Source: Smithella sp. UBA2180
GTDB lineage: Bacteria > Desulfobacterota > Syntrophia > Syntrophales > Smithellaceae
NCBI GenBank assembly: GCA_002327415.1
Contig: DCVU01000056.1
Location: forward strand, 1-14,426
Direction: 5' to 3'
DNA length: 14,426 nucleotides
The notes below the pieces were generated by a model. It was not told the origin of the DNA, did no database searches, and saw only the letters and a list, made by a program, of their open reading frames with translations. This document shows positions 7,561-14,271 of the stretch, one piece after another; positions within the stretch are counted from its first letter, which is position 1; each line of letters begins with the position of its first letter. Position numbers and translations under genes: made by a program.

Positions 7561-8055
7561 TCATTTGGATGAATCAGAGCCAAGTTTCAATACTTTATTA
7601 TAAACATTTTCCGAAAATCCATATACGTTATTTTTGTTGATGATCGCAAAGGGGACGTCTTCACTATCATCGATTTCTTTTCTTCGCGCGATAGAGCCGT
7701 TATCTTTATCCATATTGTATTCGGTAAAAGGAATATTTTTTGCTTTCAAGAATTCCCGTGCTGTGTCGCAATCTTTGCAGTCGTTCTTGGTATAAAGGAC
7801 AACTTCCGTTTTCTTCTGAGATTTTGATTTTTTGTCTTTGGATGATGATCCCTGCTCCTCAGCATTTTGCACACCTGTTAAATTATCGGATTCATATTTA
7901 TGAACTTGAACATTCTTTGCCGGTTTATTCTGTGGAGGCGGATAATCAGTTATTTGCGTTGATCCGTTTTCATCTTCCCACGTATAAAAATCGGCATTTG
8001 CCGTTCCATAAAGGAATAAAAATAATAGCATCAACAATAATAGATATTTTTTCAT
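7561..8055 (-). CDS. Exported DUF4124 - glutaredoxin-like protein
   Basis: Residues 1-21 are a signal peptide (MKKYLLLL..., cleavage likely after ANA), so the product acts in the periplasm or envelope. Residues 22-41 (DFYTWEDENGSTQITDYPPP) are a DUF4124 motif, common in short exported proteobacterial proteins. A polar Lys/Ser linker (42-83) leads to a glutaredoxin/thioredoxin-like domain (84-158) with the active-site pair CKDC (93-96) after VVLYT and the cis-proline segment VPFAII (Pro135). It probably reduces or isomerises disulphides, but the partner is unknown. The 164-residue frame starts at an ATG after GAGGAT on the minus strand. It ends 87 nt upstream of the cyclase-like gene, which has its own promoter, so they need not form one operon. 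Confidence 0.88.
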   Translation of the reverse strand: MKKYLLLLMLLFLFLYGTANADFYTWEDENGSTQITDYPPPQNKPAKNVQVHKYESDNLTGVQNAEEQGSSSKDKKSKSQKKTEVVLYTKNDCKDCDTAREFLKAKNIPFTEYNMDKDNGSIARRKEIDDSEDVPFAIINKNNVYGFSENVYNKVLKLGSDSSK

Positions 8056-8103
8056 ATACGATCCTCACTGTACAAAGTTTTTTAAATTAATAAGATCACT
8101 AAA

Positions 8104-8109
8104 ATTATA
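8104..8109 (-). promoter_or_regulatory. Candidate -10 box for the DUF4124-glutaredoxin gene
   Basis: A perfect TATAAT on the minus strand, 48 nt before the ATG at 8055. The matching -35 region would fall inside repeat copy 2 and is poor (CTCTGA at 17-bp spacing). If real, the repeat supplies the upstream half of the promoter. Confidence 0.35.
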
Positions 8110-8112
8110 GTA

Positions 8113-8213
8113 ATACCAATTAGCTATCAGAGATTAAAAAATTGCCTTGCCGGGCATAATACCAAGTAAGCTTTCAAAAATTAATAGTTTAATCTTTGAA
8201 AGCAACTTGGTAT
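8113..8213. repeat. 101-bp interspersed palindromic repeat, copy 2
   Basis: Second copy of 4928-5028, same orientation, differing only at 8141 (A for G) and 8146 (C for T). Both changes fall in the left half and break an alternative pairing with the right arm (4954-4963 with 5014-5023 in copy 1), while the main right-half hairpin (arms 8159-8178 and 8195-8213) is unchanged. The two copies bracket the minus-strand gene pair. Confidence 0.85.
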
Positions 8214-8371
8214 AAAAATAACTTAAATGCTTCATGGTTGTCAATTTTTATCTGTAATGTCGTAAGCTTTATTTTAGTAAACTTTTTTTGCATAAAGTGT
8301 TATTTAGAACATTAATTCTTGTCAGGCAATAGTTATCTTATTGTTGAAATACTGTAATAAGGAGTTATTTT
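8214..8371. other. Intergenic region between repeat copy 2 and the M50 protease gene
   Basis: AT-rich and non-coding; with the stretch 8056-8112 and repeat copy 2 it makes a 316-bp divergent gap. I find no convincing -35/-10 pair for the plus-strand gene. The only clear signal is the AAGGAG ribosome-binding site just before 8372. Confidence 0.5.
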
Positions 8372-9511
8372 ATGTTTGGACGGCCGATAACCCTTTTTAA
8401 AATTTTAGGATTTGAAGTAAAAATAGATTTAAGCTGGATTATTCTGGCGGCTTTGATTACCTGGTCGTTGGCCAGCGGTCTTTTCCCCGCATATTATAAA
8501 GACCTCCCTTCTACCGCTTATTGGTGGATGGGTGCTGCCGGTGCTGTTGGACTTTTTTTATCCATAATTGTTCATGAATTGACTCATTCTCTTGTTGCCA
8601 GGTATTACGGCATACCCATGAAGGAGATTACCCTGTTCATTTTTGGCGGCGTTGCCCAGATGGAAGATGATCCTCCAAATCCTAAATCTGAATTTATGAT
8701 GGCAATAGTTGGACCTCTTTCCAGTTTTTTAATGGGGGGACTCTCTCTTTTGCTTTACGCTGTCGGAAAAAACAGCGGCTGGCCGGTAACGGTCAATGGT
8801 GTTTTAAGTTATTTGGTATGGTTAAATATAATTTTGGCGGTTTTTAATTTGATTCCCGCTTTTCCTCTGGATGGTGGAAGGGTCTTGCGTTCCGCTCTCT
8901 GGAGCTGGAAAAAAGATATTCGCTGGGCAACAAATTTTGCCGCACAGATTGGGTCTGGTTTCGGGATCATATTAATTATTATGGGAATTGTTTACATCAT
9001 CAGAGGTAATTTTGTGGTTGGCTTGTGGTGGTTTTTAATCGGCCTGTTTCTCCGTTCAACGGCGCAAATGTCCTACCAGCAGCTTTTAGCGCGCAGCCTT
9101 TTTAACACAAAAAAAGTAAAAGACCTGATGGTTAAAGATCCAGTGACCGTGCCGCGTTCCATATCACTGGAAGAATTCGTTCGTGATTATGTGTATAAAC
9201 ATCATTTTCAGATGTATCCGGTACTTTCTTTTGGTAAGTTGACGGGATGTATTTCCATAAAACAAATGGCATTAATTCCACGCGAGGAATGGGCAACCTC
9301 CACAGTCGGAGCAGTGGCTCTGCCCTGCAGCAAAGAAACAACAGTAGAGCCGGAGGAAGATGCCAATAAAGCATTAGCGATTATGAATCGCACAGGAAAC
9401 AGCCGACTACTGGTTGTTAAAGAGGATAATCTTGAGGGCATCATTTCCTTGAAGGATATGCTTAATCTTTTATCCCTTAAAATGGAATTGAATGATCTAG
9501 GGAAAAAATAA
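8372..9511 (+). CDS. Site-2 protease family (M50) intramembrane zinc metalloprotease with CBS pair
   Basis: Polytopic inner-membrane protease that cleaves substrates within the bilayer. The zinc site is HELTH (68-72) in IIVHELTHSLVARYYGIPM, with the third ligand Asp167 in NLIPAFPLDGGR (159-170). About six hydrophobic segments cover residues 15-228. GGVAQMEDDP and VGPLSSFLMGG are typical of the group of M50 proteins related to sporulation factor SpoIVFB and to archaeal CBS-linked S2P. A pair of CBS domains (about 249-305 and 315-372) follows and is likely to sense an adenine nucleotide. The 379-residue length is normal. Start: ATG after AAGGAG. Transcribed alone; no anti-sigma or sigma gene is adjacent, so the substrate cannot be read from context. 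Confidence 0.93.
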   Translation: MFGRPITLFKILGFEVKIDLSWIILAALITWSLASGLFPAYYKDLPSTAYWWMGAAGAVGLFLSIIVHELTHSLVARYYGIPMKEITLFIFGGVAQMEDDPPNPKSEFMMAIVGPLSSFLMGGLSLLLYAVGKNSGWPVTVNGVLSYLVWLNIILAVFNLIPAFPLDGGRVLRSALWSWKKDIRWATNFAAQIGSGFGIILIIMGIVYIIRGNFVVGLWWFLIGLFLRSTAQMSYQQLLARSLFNTKKVKDLMVKDPVTVPRSISLEEFVRDYVYKHHFQMYPVLSFGKLTGCISIKQMALIPREEWATSTVGAVALPCSKETTVEPEEDANKALAIMNRTGNSRLLVVKEDNLEGIISLKDMLNLLSLKMELNDLGKK

Positions 9512-9666
9512 AAAATCAATATCATTCCGAAATTCGATATATTCATATCCCATCCGGACATAAGCAATTTCCAGTCGTGTGATAAAAATATATTCCGTCG
9601 TACATTATGCCTCTTCGTTCAATAATAAAGAATTCCATGGCCCTTTCCATTTTCTGCAAAAAAGAC

Positions 9667-9696
9667 TTGACAGAAACAAAAAGAGAGTGCTACGAA
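9667..9696 (+). promoter_or_regulatory. Weak candidate promoter for the barrel-cbi unit
   Basis: A perfect -35 TTGACA (9667-9672) is followed 18 bp later by a poor -10 (TACGAA, 9691-9696), 35 nt before the ATG at 9731. The -35 is good and the -10 is not. The rest of the 219-bp gap 9512-9730 shows no clear structure. Confidence 0.35.
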
Positions 9697-9730
9697 TTAA
9701 AAAGAAGTAACACTATAAGGAGAATTCATA

Positions 9731-10513
9731 ATGACGTGGAAATGGTTTACAAAGGGGCTAATATTTGTGGCAATTCCGTTCATTGCCTGTGCCTCCTGGG
9801 CGGCTCACCCGTTGATTACCGATGATGCAGGTACGCAGGGGAAAGGGAAATTTCAGTTGGAATTAAATGGTCAATATGATTGGGAGAATGAAGACGCAGA
9901 AGACGGATCTATCAAGAGCACGGCTGGTCAGGCAGCGGTGACTATGTCATACGGGATTGCGGAAAACGTTGATCTGGTTCTAAGTCTGCCTTATCTGTGG
10001 GGCAAGGCGGAAGTAAATGAAACAACGGTATATGACGAAAAGGGAATCGGCGATGCTGTACTGGAAACAAAGTTGCGATTGTTTGAAAAAAACGGCTTCA
10101 GTCTGGCATTTAAACCAGGCATCAGCTTTCCCACCGCCAATGATCAAAAGGGATTGGGTACAGGCCTTCTCGGCGGTCATCTTTTTTTGGTTGCCTCACA
10201 GGAATTGGAGTCATGGGCATTTCATGCTAATCTTGGTTACATCAGAAATGAAAACAATGCTGATGAACGCAAGGATATCTGGCATGCTTCGCTGGCCACC
10301 ACATGGGAAGTCCTTAAAGATTTGAATCTTGTCGCTAATATTGGAATTGAGCGCAATGCCGATGAAGACGCAAACAATGATCCGGCCTTTCTGATTAGCG
10401 GAGTCATCTACTCTATAACTGAAAATATTGATGTTGATCTCGGCGTTAAGTGCGGTTTAAGCACCTCTGAAACAGACATTTCCGCTCTGGCCGGAGTTGC
10501 TTTACGGTTTTAG
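9731..10513 (+). CDS. Outer-membrane beta-barrel protein (PF13557-like transporter)
   Basis: Residues 1-25 form a signal peptide (hydrophobic IFVAIPFIACASWAA, then HPL). The mature start HPLITDDAGTQGKGKFQLEL is characteristic of the family named after a phenol-degradation meta-pathway protein and usually annotated 'transporter'. The rest alternates polar and hydrophobic residues in strand-turn-strand pattern and ends in the terminal Phe (VALRF) expected for BamA-dependent insertion. The 260 residues suffice for a barrel of roughly 10-12 strands. The gene precedes cbiM by 119 nt, codirectionally, with no visible terminator. That suggests, as inference, a role in passing cobalt or nickel across the outer membrane. 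Start: ATG after AAGGAG. Confidence 0.85.
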   Translation: MTWKWFTKGLIFVAIPFIACASWAAHPLITDDAGTQGKGKFQLELNGQYDWENEDAEDGSIKSTAGQAAVTMSYGIAENVDLVLSLPYLWGKAEVNETTVYDEKGIGDAVLETKLRLFEKNGFSLAFKPGISFPTANDQKGLGTGLLGGHLFLVASQELESWAFHANLGYIRNENNADERKDIWHASLATTWEVLKDLNLVANIGIERNADEDANNDPAFLISGVIYSITENIDVDLGVKCGLSTSETDISALAGVALRF

Positions 10514-10520
10514 TAAGTTA

Positions 10521-10559
10521 GAAATTATTTTCTGCGCTTCTTTGGCAGATAATAATTTC
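10521..10559 (+). repeat. Long hairpin between the barrel gene and cbiM
   Basis: Arms GAAATTATTTTCTGC (10521-10535) and GCAGATAATAATTTC (10545-10559) pair over 15 bp with one mismatch, around a 9-nt loop. No T-tract follows, so it does not look like a terminator. It may be an RNA processing or 3'-end stabilising element. A weaker 6-bp stem (10572-10577 with 10583-10588) lies between it and the cbiM ribosome-binding site. Confidence 0.65.
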
Positions 10560-10632
10560 GTTAACGCGCTTATCCCGTTTATCGGGGTTAAGAATAAAAA
10601 TTAATTATTATCCTTCCAAAGGAGAAATCAAT

Positions 10633-11664
10633 ATGCACATGGCGGACGCTTTACTCTCCCCGGCAGTGGGAGCAACGATGTGGGCCGGTTCAATGGCGGC
10701 CATAGGATACTCATGCAAAAAGTTGAAAGAAAATATCGACAACAAAACAATTCCGCTGATGGGAATCATGGGCGCATTTATTTTTGCAGCACAAATGATC
10801 AACTTCACCATTCCCGGCACAGGATCAAGCGGGCACATAGGCGGGGGCATGATTCTGACGGTTATTCTGGGACCATATGCGGCCTTTCTTGCCATAGCCT
10901 CGGTATTGATGGTGCAAGCGCTCTTTTTTGCCGACGGAGGACTGCTCGCCCTAGGTTGTAATATCTGGAATATGGGGATTTTCCCCTGTTTTATTGCCTA
11001 TCCTTTGATCTATAAGCTAATCGCGGGAGACGGAAAAAACGCACGGCGAATATCCATCGCCGCAATTGTGAGTGTGCTAATCGCTTTGCAACTGGGCGCT
11101 TTCTCTGTTGTTTTGGAAACGCTTTTGTCCGGTAAGAGTGAATTGCCCTTCGGTACATTTGTCCTGCTTATGCAGCCGATCCATCTGGCGATCGGTCTCG
11201 TGGAGGGAATTATCACGGCTGGAATAATCAGCTATGTAAAAAAAGTCAGACCAGAGATTCTCCAGGCCAGCAATACCTTGCGGCCCCTTGACGCAGGCAT
11301 TTCAATAAAGAACGTCCTGGTGGTCTTGGTGATTTTGGCGGTGATTACCGGCGGCGCCCTTTCCTGGTTTGCCTCAACCCATCCCGACGGTCTGGAATGG
11401 TCTATTGAAAAAGTTACCGGCAAGGGCGAACTGGAGGAAGCAACGCAGGGTATAGCTCCCGCTCTCAAGGACATTCAGGAAAAAACAGCCTTTCTTCCGG
11501 ATTATGGATTCAAACCTGCGGTCAAGGAAGAACCAAAGGAAAATGAGGCCCCTGCCTGGCCGGGAATTGAAGCCGGTACTTCGGTGGCCGGTATTGTCGG
11601 AGGAGCAATCGTTCTGATGTTTATTTTATTTATCGGTTTCGGAATCCGGCTCTTCAAAAAATAA
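10633..11664 (+). CDS. cbiM: Cobalt/nickel ECF transporter substrate-binding subunit CbiM with PDGLE (CbiN-like) tail
   Basis: Inner-membrane metal-binding subunit of an energy-coupling-factor importer for Co2+ or Ni2+. The N-terminus MHMADALLSP places His2 where CbiM/NikM proteins bind the metal with the amino end. This fixes the start at the ATG at 10633, which has a good AAAGGAG site. GHIGGGMI contains His68, the other expected ligand. About seven helices span residues 1-245. A C-terminal extension with THPDGLEW (249-256), a soluble linker and a last helix (about 317-338) is the PDGLE/CbiN-like domain, here fused to CbiM where some genomes have a separate cbiN. Metal choice (Co or Ni) cannot be decided: no riboswitch, NikR site or urease, hydrogenase or cobalamin gene is in view. 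cbiQ is displaced 362 nt downstream by a repeat element. Confidence 0.95.
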   Translation: MHMADALLSPAVGATMWAGSMAAIGYSCKKLKENIDNKTIPLMGIMGAFIFAAQMINFTIPGTGSSGHIGGGMILTVILGPYAAFLAIASVLMVQALFFADGGLLALGCNIWNMGIFPCFIAYPLIYKLIAGDGKNARRISIAAIVSVLIALQLGAFSVVLETLLSGKSELPFGTFVLLMQPIHLAIGLVEGIITAGIISYVKKVRPEILQASNTLRPLDAGISIKNVLVVLVILAVITGGALSWFASTHPDGLEWSIEKVTGKGELEEATQGIAPALKDIQEKTAFLPDYGFKPAVKEEPKENEAPAWPGIEAGTSVAGIVGGAIVLMFILFIGFGIRLFKK

Positions 11665-11709
11665 TAACACTCAATAGGAGTCAGACATAAGCCGTCCTAA
11701 GAAACTTCA

Positions 11710-11880
11710 ATCCCCCTCTTTTCTAAAGAGGGGTTAGGGGAGATTTTACGGAATTGCACCGATTGTCCCACGGCGCTATGCGCCTGGGATAATTCCACTG
11801 ATGCTTCGAACTTCGCTACGCTCGTTCTTAGCAAGTGTCATTAAAATCCCCCTCAATCCCCCTTTAACAAAGGGGGAGGA
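11710..11880. repeat. REPIN-like palindromic element between cbiM and cbiQ
   Basis: Two 39-nt ends (11710-11748 and 11842-11880) are inverted copies of each other at about 28 of 39 positions. Each carries its own C/G-rich hairpin: CCCCTCTTT/AAAGAGGGG (11713-11721, 11725-11733) and CCCCCTTT/AAAGGGGG (11858-11865, 11869-11876). Between them is a compound stem, GGAATT/AATTCC (11750-11755, 11791-11796) enclosing TCCCA-c-GGCGC/GCGCCTGGGA (11766-11789). Inverted short palindromes at both ends are the structure of REPIN-type non-autonomous elements. It occupies most of the 362-bp gap 11665-12026; the rest shows nothing clear. Confidence 0.75.
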
Positions 11881-12026
11881 AGAGACCGTGCCACAGTAGA
11901 TCAGTTTCTTCCATTAGTTACCAGTCCGAAGTACTGGTAAATTGTTGGCAAAAAAGAACTGGAGTTATTGCCAAGGCGTATGATAATTAATGCCTTTATT
12001 TAGTGAGGCTCTTACCGGACAAAACA

Positions 12027-12836
12027 ATGACTTTTGATGAAAAATATTATAATATTGGATTTCTTGACCAGCTAGCCTATAAGAATACCTTTGTTCATCG
12101 TCTGGATCCACGGGCAAAACTAATCGTCACACTGCTCTTTCTCTTTACTGTTGTCTCCTTCTCCAAGTACGAAATTGCCGCCCTGCTGCCTTTTTTCCTT
12201 TATCCGATGTTGCTGATGACCATAGGCGAAATTCCGTTCATGTTTATCTTCAAGAAGGTGGTTTTTGTTTCTCCATTTGCTGTCTTTATCGGGATTTTCA
12301 ATCCTCTTCTGGATTCAGGGCAGGTTTTTATTTTCAGTGGATTGACGATTTCGGCGGGATGGCTTTCTTTCTTTTCGATTCTGATCAAGTTTACCCTCAC
12401 CGTCAGCACGGCGCTTTTGCTTGTCGCCACCACTTCTTTCCCGGGTGTTTGCCACGCCTTAAGACAGTTGGGTGTTCCGTCGCTTTTTGTTTCACAACTT
12501 CTCTTCCTCTACCGTTATATTTTTGTCCTAATGGAAGAAACCATGTGCATAGTTCGCGCCAGGAATATGCGATCTTATGGAGAACGCGGTAAAGATATCA
12601 GAATATTTGTACGTATTGTCGGGATACTTTTTATACGAACCGTTGAGAGAGCTGAACGGATTTATTACGCAATGCTCTCCCGTGGATTTCAGGGAGATAT
12701 GCCTTCGCTCAAACGTTTTCATATTAAAACCGGCGATATTGTTTTTGCTTTATCTGTTGCGGTCTTTCTCTATTTCTTCCGTTTCTATCCGGCAACTCAA
12801 ATACTGGGCAGATTTGTTCAAGGAGTGTTCTCATGA
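12027..12836 (+). CDS. cbiQ: ECF transporter transmembrane coupling subunit CbiQ
   Basis: The T component that links CbiM to the ATPase in the inner membrane. Five or so hydrophobic segments are followed by the cytoplasmic coupling helices, whose two EcfT signatures are visible: ARNMRS (178-183) and AMLSRGF (215-221). The N-terminal LDPRAKL is also typical. I start at ATG 12027 (269 residues); the frame also opens at a GTG at 12003 (277 residues), and neither has a good ribosome-binding site. That fits its position directly behind an inserted repeat element that separates it from cbiM. The stop overlaps the cbiO start by 4 nt, so cbiQ and cbiO are translationally coupled. Confidence 0.93.
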   Translation: MTFDEKYYNIGFLDQLAYKNTFVHRLDPRAKLIVTLLFLFTVVSFSKYEIAALLPFFLYPMLLMTIGEIPFMFIFKKVVFVSPFAVFIGIFNPLLDSGQVFIFSGLTISAGWLSFFSILIKFTLTVSTALLLVATTSFPGVCHALRQLGVPSLFVSQLLFLYRYIFVLMEETMCIVRARNMRSYGERGKDIRIFVRIVGILFIRTVERAERIYYAMLSRGFQGDMPSLKRFHIKTGDIVFALSVAVFLYFFRFYPATQILGRFVQGVFS

Positions 12837-13567
12837 GTCATCATATTGTAGAATTTAAAAATGTTTCCTTTCTCTATCCGGACGGAACAGAAGCTCTGCG
12901 CGACATTTCTTTCCGCATAACCCACGGCGAATCCGTGGGCATCATCGGCGCCAACGGAGCGGGTAAATCCACTCTACTACTGCACATAAACGGCTATCTC
13001 ATGCCGACTTCGGGAACAGTAAATATCGGCGATCTTTATCTGACACGGCAAACGCGGCAGGAAATCCGCCGGAAAGTCGGCGTTGTTTTTCAAAATCCCG
13101 ACGATCAACTATTCATGCCGACCGTTTACGAAGACGTGGCTTTCGGTCCTCTCAATCTGGGAATGGATGAGACTGCCGTGCGGGAAAGAGTGGAATATGC
13201 TCTGAATCTGGTAAGCGGCCTTGAACTGCAAAACAAACCGCCGCATCATCTCTCCTGCGGCCAGAAAAGCGCCGTGGCTATCGCGTCGGTTATCGCCGTT
13301 GAACCCGATATTCTGGCCATGGACGAGCCGGCGGCCAATCTCGATCCCCGATCAAGGCGATTGCTTATCAATCTGCTTAAAACCTTCGAGCATTCAAAAA
13401 TAATTGCTTCACACGATCTTGACCTGATTATGGATGTCTGTCATCGCTGCATTGTAATCAAAGAAGGCACAGTAGTCGCCGACGGCCCGGTTATGGAAAT
13501 ACTTACCAACAAAAAACTTTTGGAAGAAAACCATCTGGAACTGCCTCTGTCGCTTCAAAGACGCTGA
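12833..13567 (+). CDS. cbiO: ECF transporter ATPase subunit CbiO
   Basis: Cytoplasmic ABC ATPase powering cobalt/nickel import. Motifs are Walker A GANGAGKST (39-47), Q loop FQNPDDQLF with Gln87, the ABC signature at 140-144, Walker B ILAMDEP (160-166) with Glu165, D loop ANLD (168-171) and switch His194 in ASHDLDL. The signature reads LSCGQ, not LSGGQ; the second position of the Gly pair's first Gly is Cys142. The 244 residues are slightly short of the usual 270 or so, since only a short tail follows. The ATG overlaps the cbiQ stop (ATGA) and has AAGGAG upstream. A single ATPase gene implies a homodimer. Confidence 0.96.
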   Translation: MSHHIVEFKNVSFLYPDGTEALRDISFRITHGESVGIIGANGAGKSTLLLHINGYLMPTSGTVNIGDLYLTRQTRQEIRRKVGVVFQNPDDQLFMPTVYEDVAFGPLNLGMDETAVRERVEYALNLVSGLELQNKPPHHLSCGQKSAVAIASVIAVEPDILAMDEPAANLDPRSRRLLINLLKTFEHSKIIASHDLDLIMDVCHRCIVIKEGTVVADGPVMEILTNKKLLEENHLELPLSLQRR

Positions 13568-13648
13568 GGGAACAGACCGTTAATAAGTCAGACTAAAGAG
13601 GTCATTGCCAGTTCTCTACTCTACCCGGATTTCCATACTTTTTCAGTT

Positions 13649-13930
13649 TTATTTTTTTGCCAGTTGTCTTGCCCAAAGTGTCAGCCAGATGACAACAAAA
13701 AGTATCACTCCGAAGCAGAGCTTATAGGCCACCATTGCCCACAGCCAGATAGTACGAATTTCAACCCAGGTAAAGCCTTTACCCCAGAGACAAAGCATTG
13801 CATCCGGCTGTCTGCTCATGATCACCCAATAAGCAAGCCATTGGATCAGTAGAATACAATAGAAGATTAACACAGTCCACCAGCCAGCCACTGCCGCAGC
13901 CCGCACTTTCTTTATAAACATTTCATCCAT
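13649..13930 (-). CDS. Small two-helix membrane protein of unknown function
   Basis: Not recognised. The 93 residues are rich in Trp and aliphatic residues, with two likely membrane helices (about 13-38 and 60-86), a short loop between (SRQPDAMLCLWGKGF), a charged N-terminus (MDEMFIKKVR) and a basic C-terminus (ARQLAKK). The frame is open further upstream to a TTG at 13975 inside a hairpin. I chose the ATG at 13930 because it has a strong ribosome-binding site. It converges with cbiO, 81 nt away, and is unlikely to belong to that operon. A small regulatory or accessory membrane peptide is possible but nothing supports a specific role. Confidence 0.7.
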   Translation of the reverse strand: MDEMFIKKVRAAAVAGWWTVLIFYCILLIQWLAYWVIMSRQPDAMLCLWGKGFTWVEIRTIWLWAMVAYKLCFGVILFVVIWLTLWARQLAKK

Positions 13931-13936
13931 ATTTTT

Positions 13937-13942
13937 CTCCTT
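13937..13942 (-). promoter_or_regulatory. Ribosome-binding site deciding the start of the small membrane protein
   Basis: AAGGAG on the minus strand, 6 nt before the ATG at 13930. It argues against the upstream TTG at 13975, which has none. Confidence 0.75.
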
Positions 13943-13971
13943 CACCTTTGCTTGTAATTTATCGTGAAACT

Positions 13972-14003
13972 CCAATTCCGAAAGCGAAGCGCAACGGAAT
14001 TGG
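13972..14003. repeat. Hairpin CCAATTCCG/CGGAATTGG
   Basis: Perfect 9-bp arms (13972-13980 and 13995-14003) around the 14-nt loop AAAGCGAAGCGCAA. It lies in the leader of the small membrane protein gene. Such AATTCCG-type palindromes with a GCGAAGCGC loop look like a dispersed repeat unit. Confidence 0.75.
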
Positions 14004-14032
14004 TAAGTTGAACAATCCCGCGTAAGCGGAGG

Positions 14033-14061
14033 GCGACATGCCCTTGGTTCGTACGTATAAT
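14033..14061 (+). promoter_or_regulatory. Candidate sigma-70 promoter upstream of a structured non-coding stretch
   Basis: GCGACA (14033-14038, 4 of 6 to consensus), 17-bp spacer and a perfect TATAAT (14056-14061). Transcription would begin near 14068, over 300 nt before the next gene, through a region with several inverted repeats and no open reading frame. Confidence 0.5.
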
Positions 14062-14142
14062 TTAAAGGATCATATAAATAATAACAGCAAATAACAAGCC
14101 AATAGCCGAAGTGGAGTTAGAAGTTTGGATTCATCCTTTAAA
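14061..14142. repeat. Perfect 10-bp inverted repeat framing a non-coding segment
   Basis: TTTAAAGGAT (14061-14070) and ATCCTTTAAA (14133-14142), 62 nt apart. A small stem TGTTTA/TAAACA (14149-14154, 14157-14162) follows. No reading frame of note is present in this part of the 453-bp gap 13931-14383. Confidence 0.5.
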
Positions 14143-14200
14143 GACAGTTGTTTAAATAAACAGGAGAGAACATCAGAAAAGCATGAAATGACTCCTTTGA

Positions 14201-14234
14201 CCTCAATATTTGGTGGAACCTCAGCATATTGAGG
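14201..14234. repeat. Hairpin CCTCAATAT/ATATTGAGG
   Basis: Perfect 9-bp arms (14201-14209 and 14226-14234) with a 16-nt loop that can itself fold as GGT-GGA-ACC. No T-tract follows, so it is more likely an operator or RNA element than a terminator. Confidence 0.65.
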
Positions 14235-14271
14235 GAAACTGTGATCGTAAATGACACGCGTTTTATATGAA

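Noticed and set aside
9607..9825. 72-residue plus-strand open frame
   Set aside because: It overlaps the start of the barrel gene in another frame, has no ribosome-binding site and no protein-like pattern.
10514..10632. Cobalamin or NiCo riboswitch, or NikR operator, before cbiM
   Set aside because: No GCCACTG core, no NiCo four-way junction pattern and no GTATGA/TCATAC half-site pair could be found.
11710..11880. CRISPR-like or terminator pair between cbiM and cbiQ
   Set aside because: The repeated units are inverted, not direct, with no spacers, and neither hairpin is followed by a T-tract.
13568..13648. Terminator after cbiO
   Set aside because: There are T-rich stretches but I could not find a stem in front of them.
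13649..13975. Longer (108-residue) form of the small membrane protein
   Set aside because: It would start at a TTG inside a hairpin without a ribosome-binding site; the ATG at 13930 has AAGGAG 6 nt upstream.
14163..14190. Small gene after the AGGAGAGAA sequence near 14163
   Set aside because: The nearest ATG (14182) is followed by a stop after one further codon.
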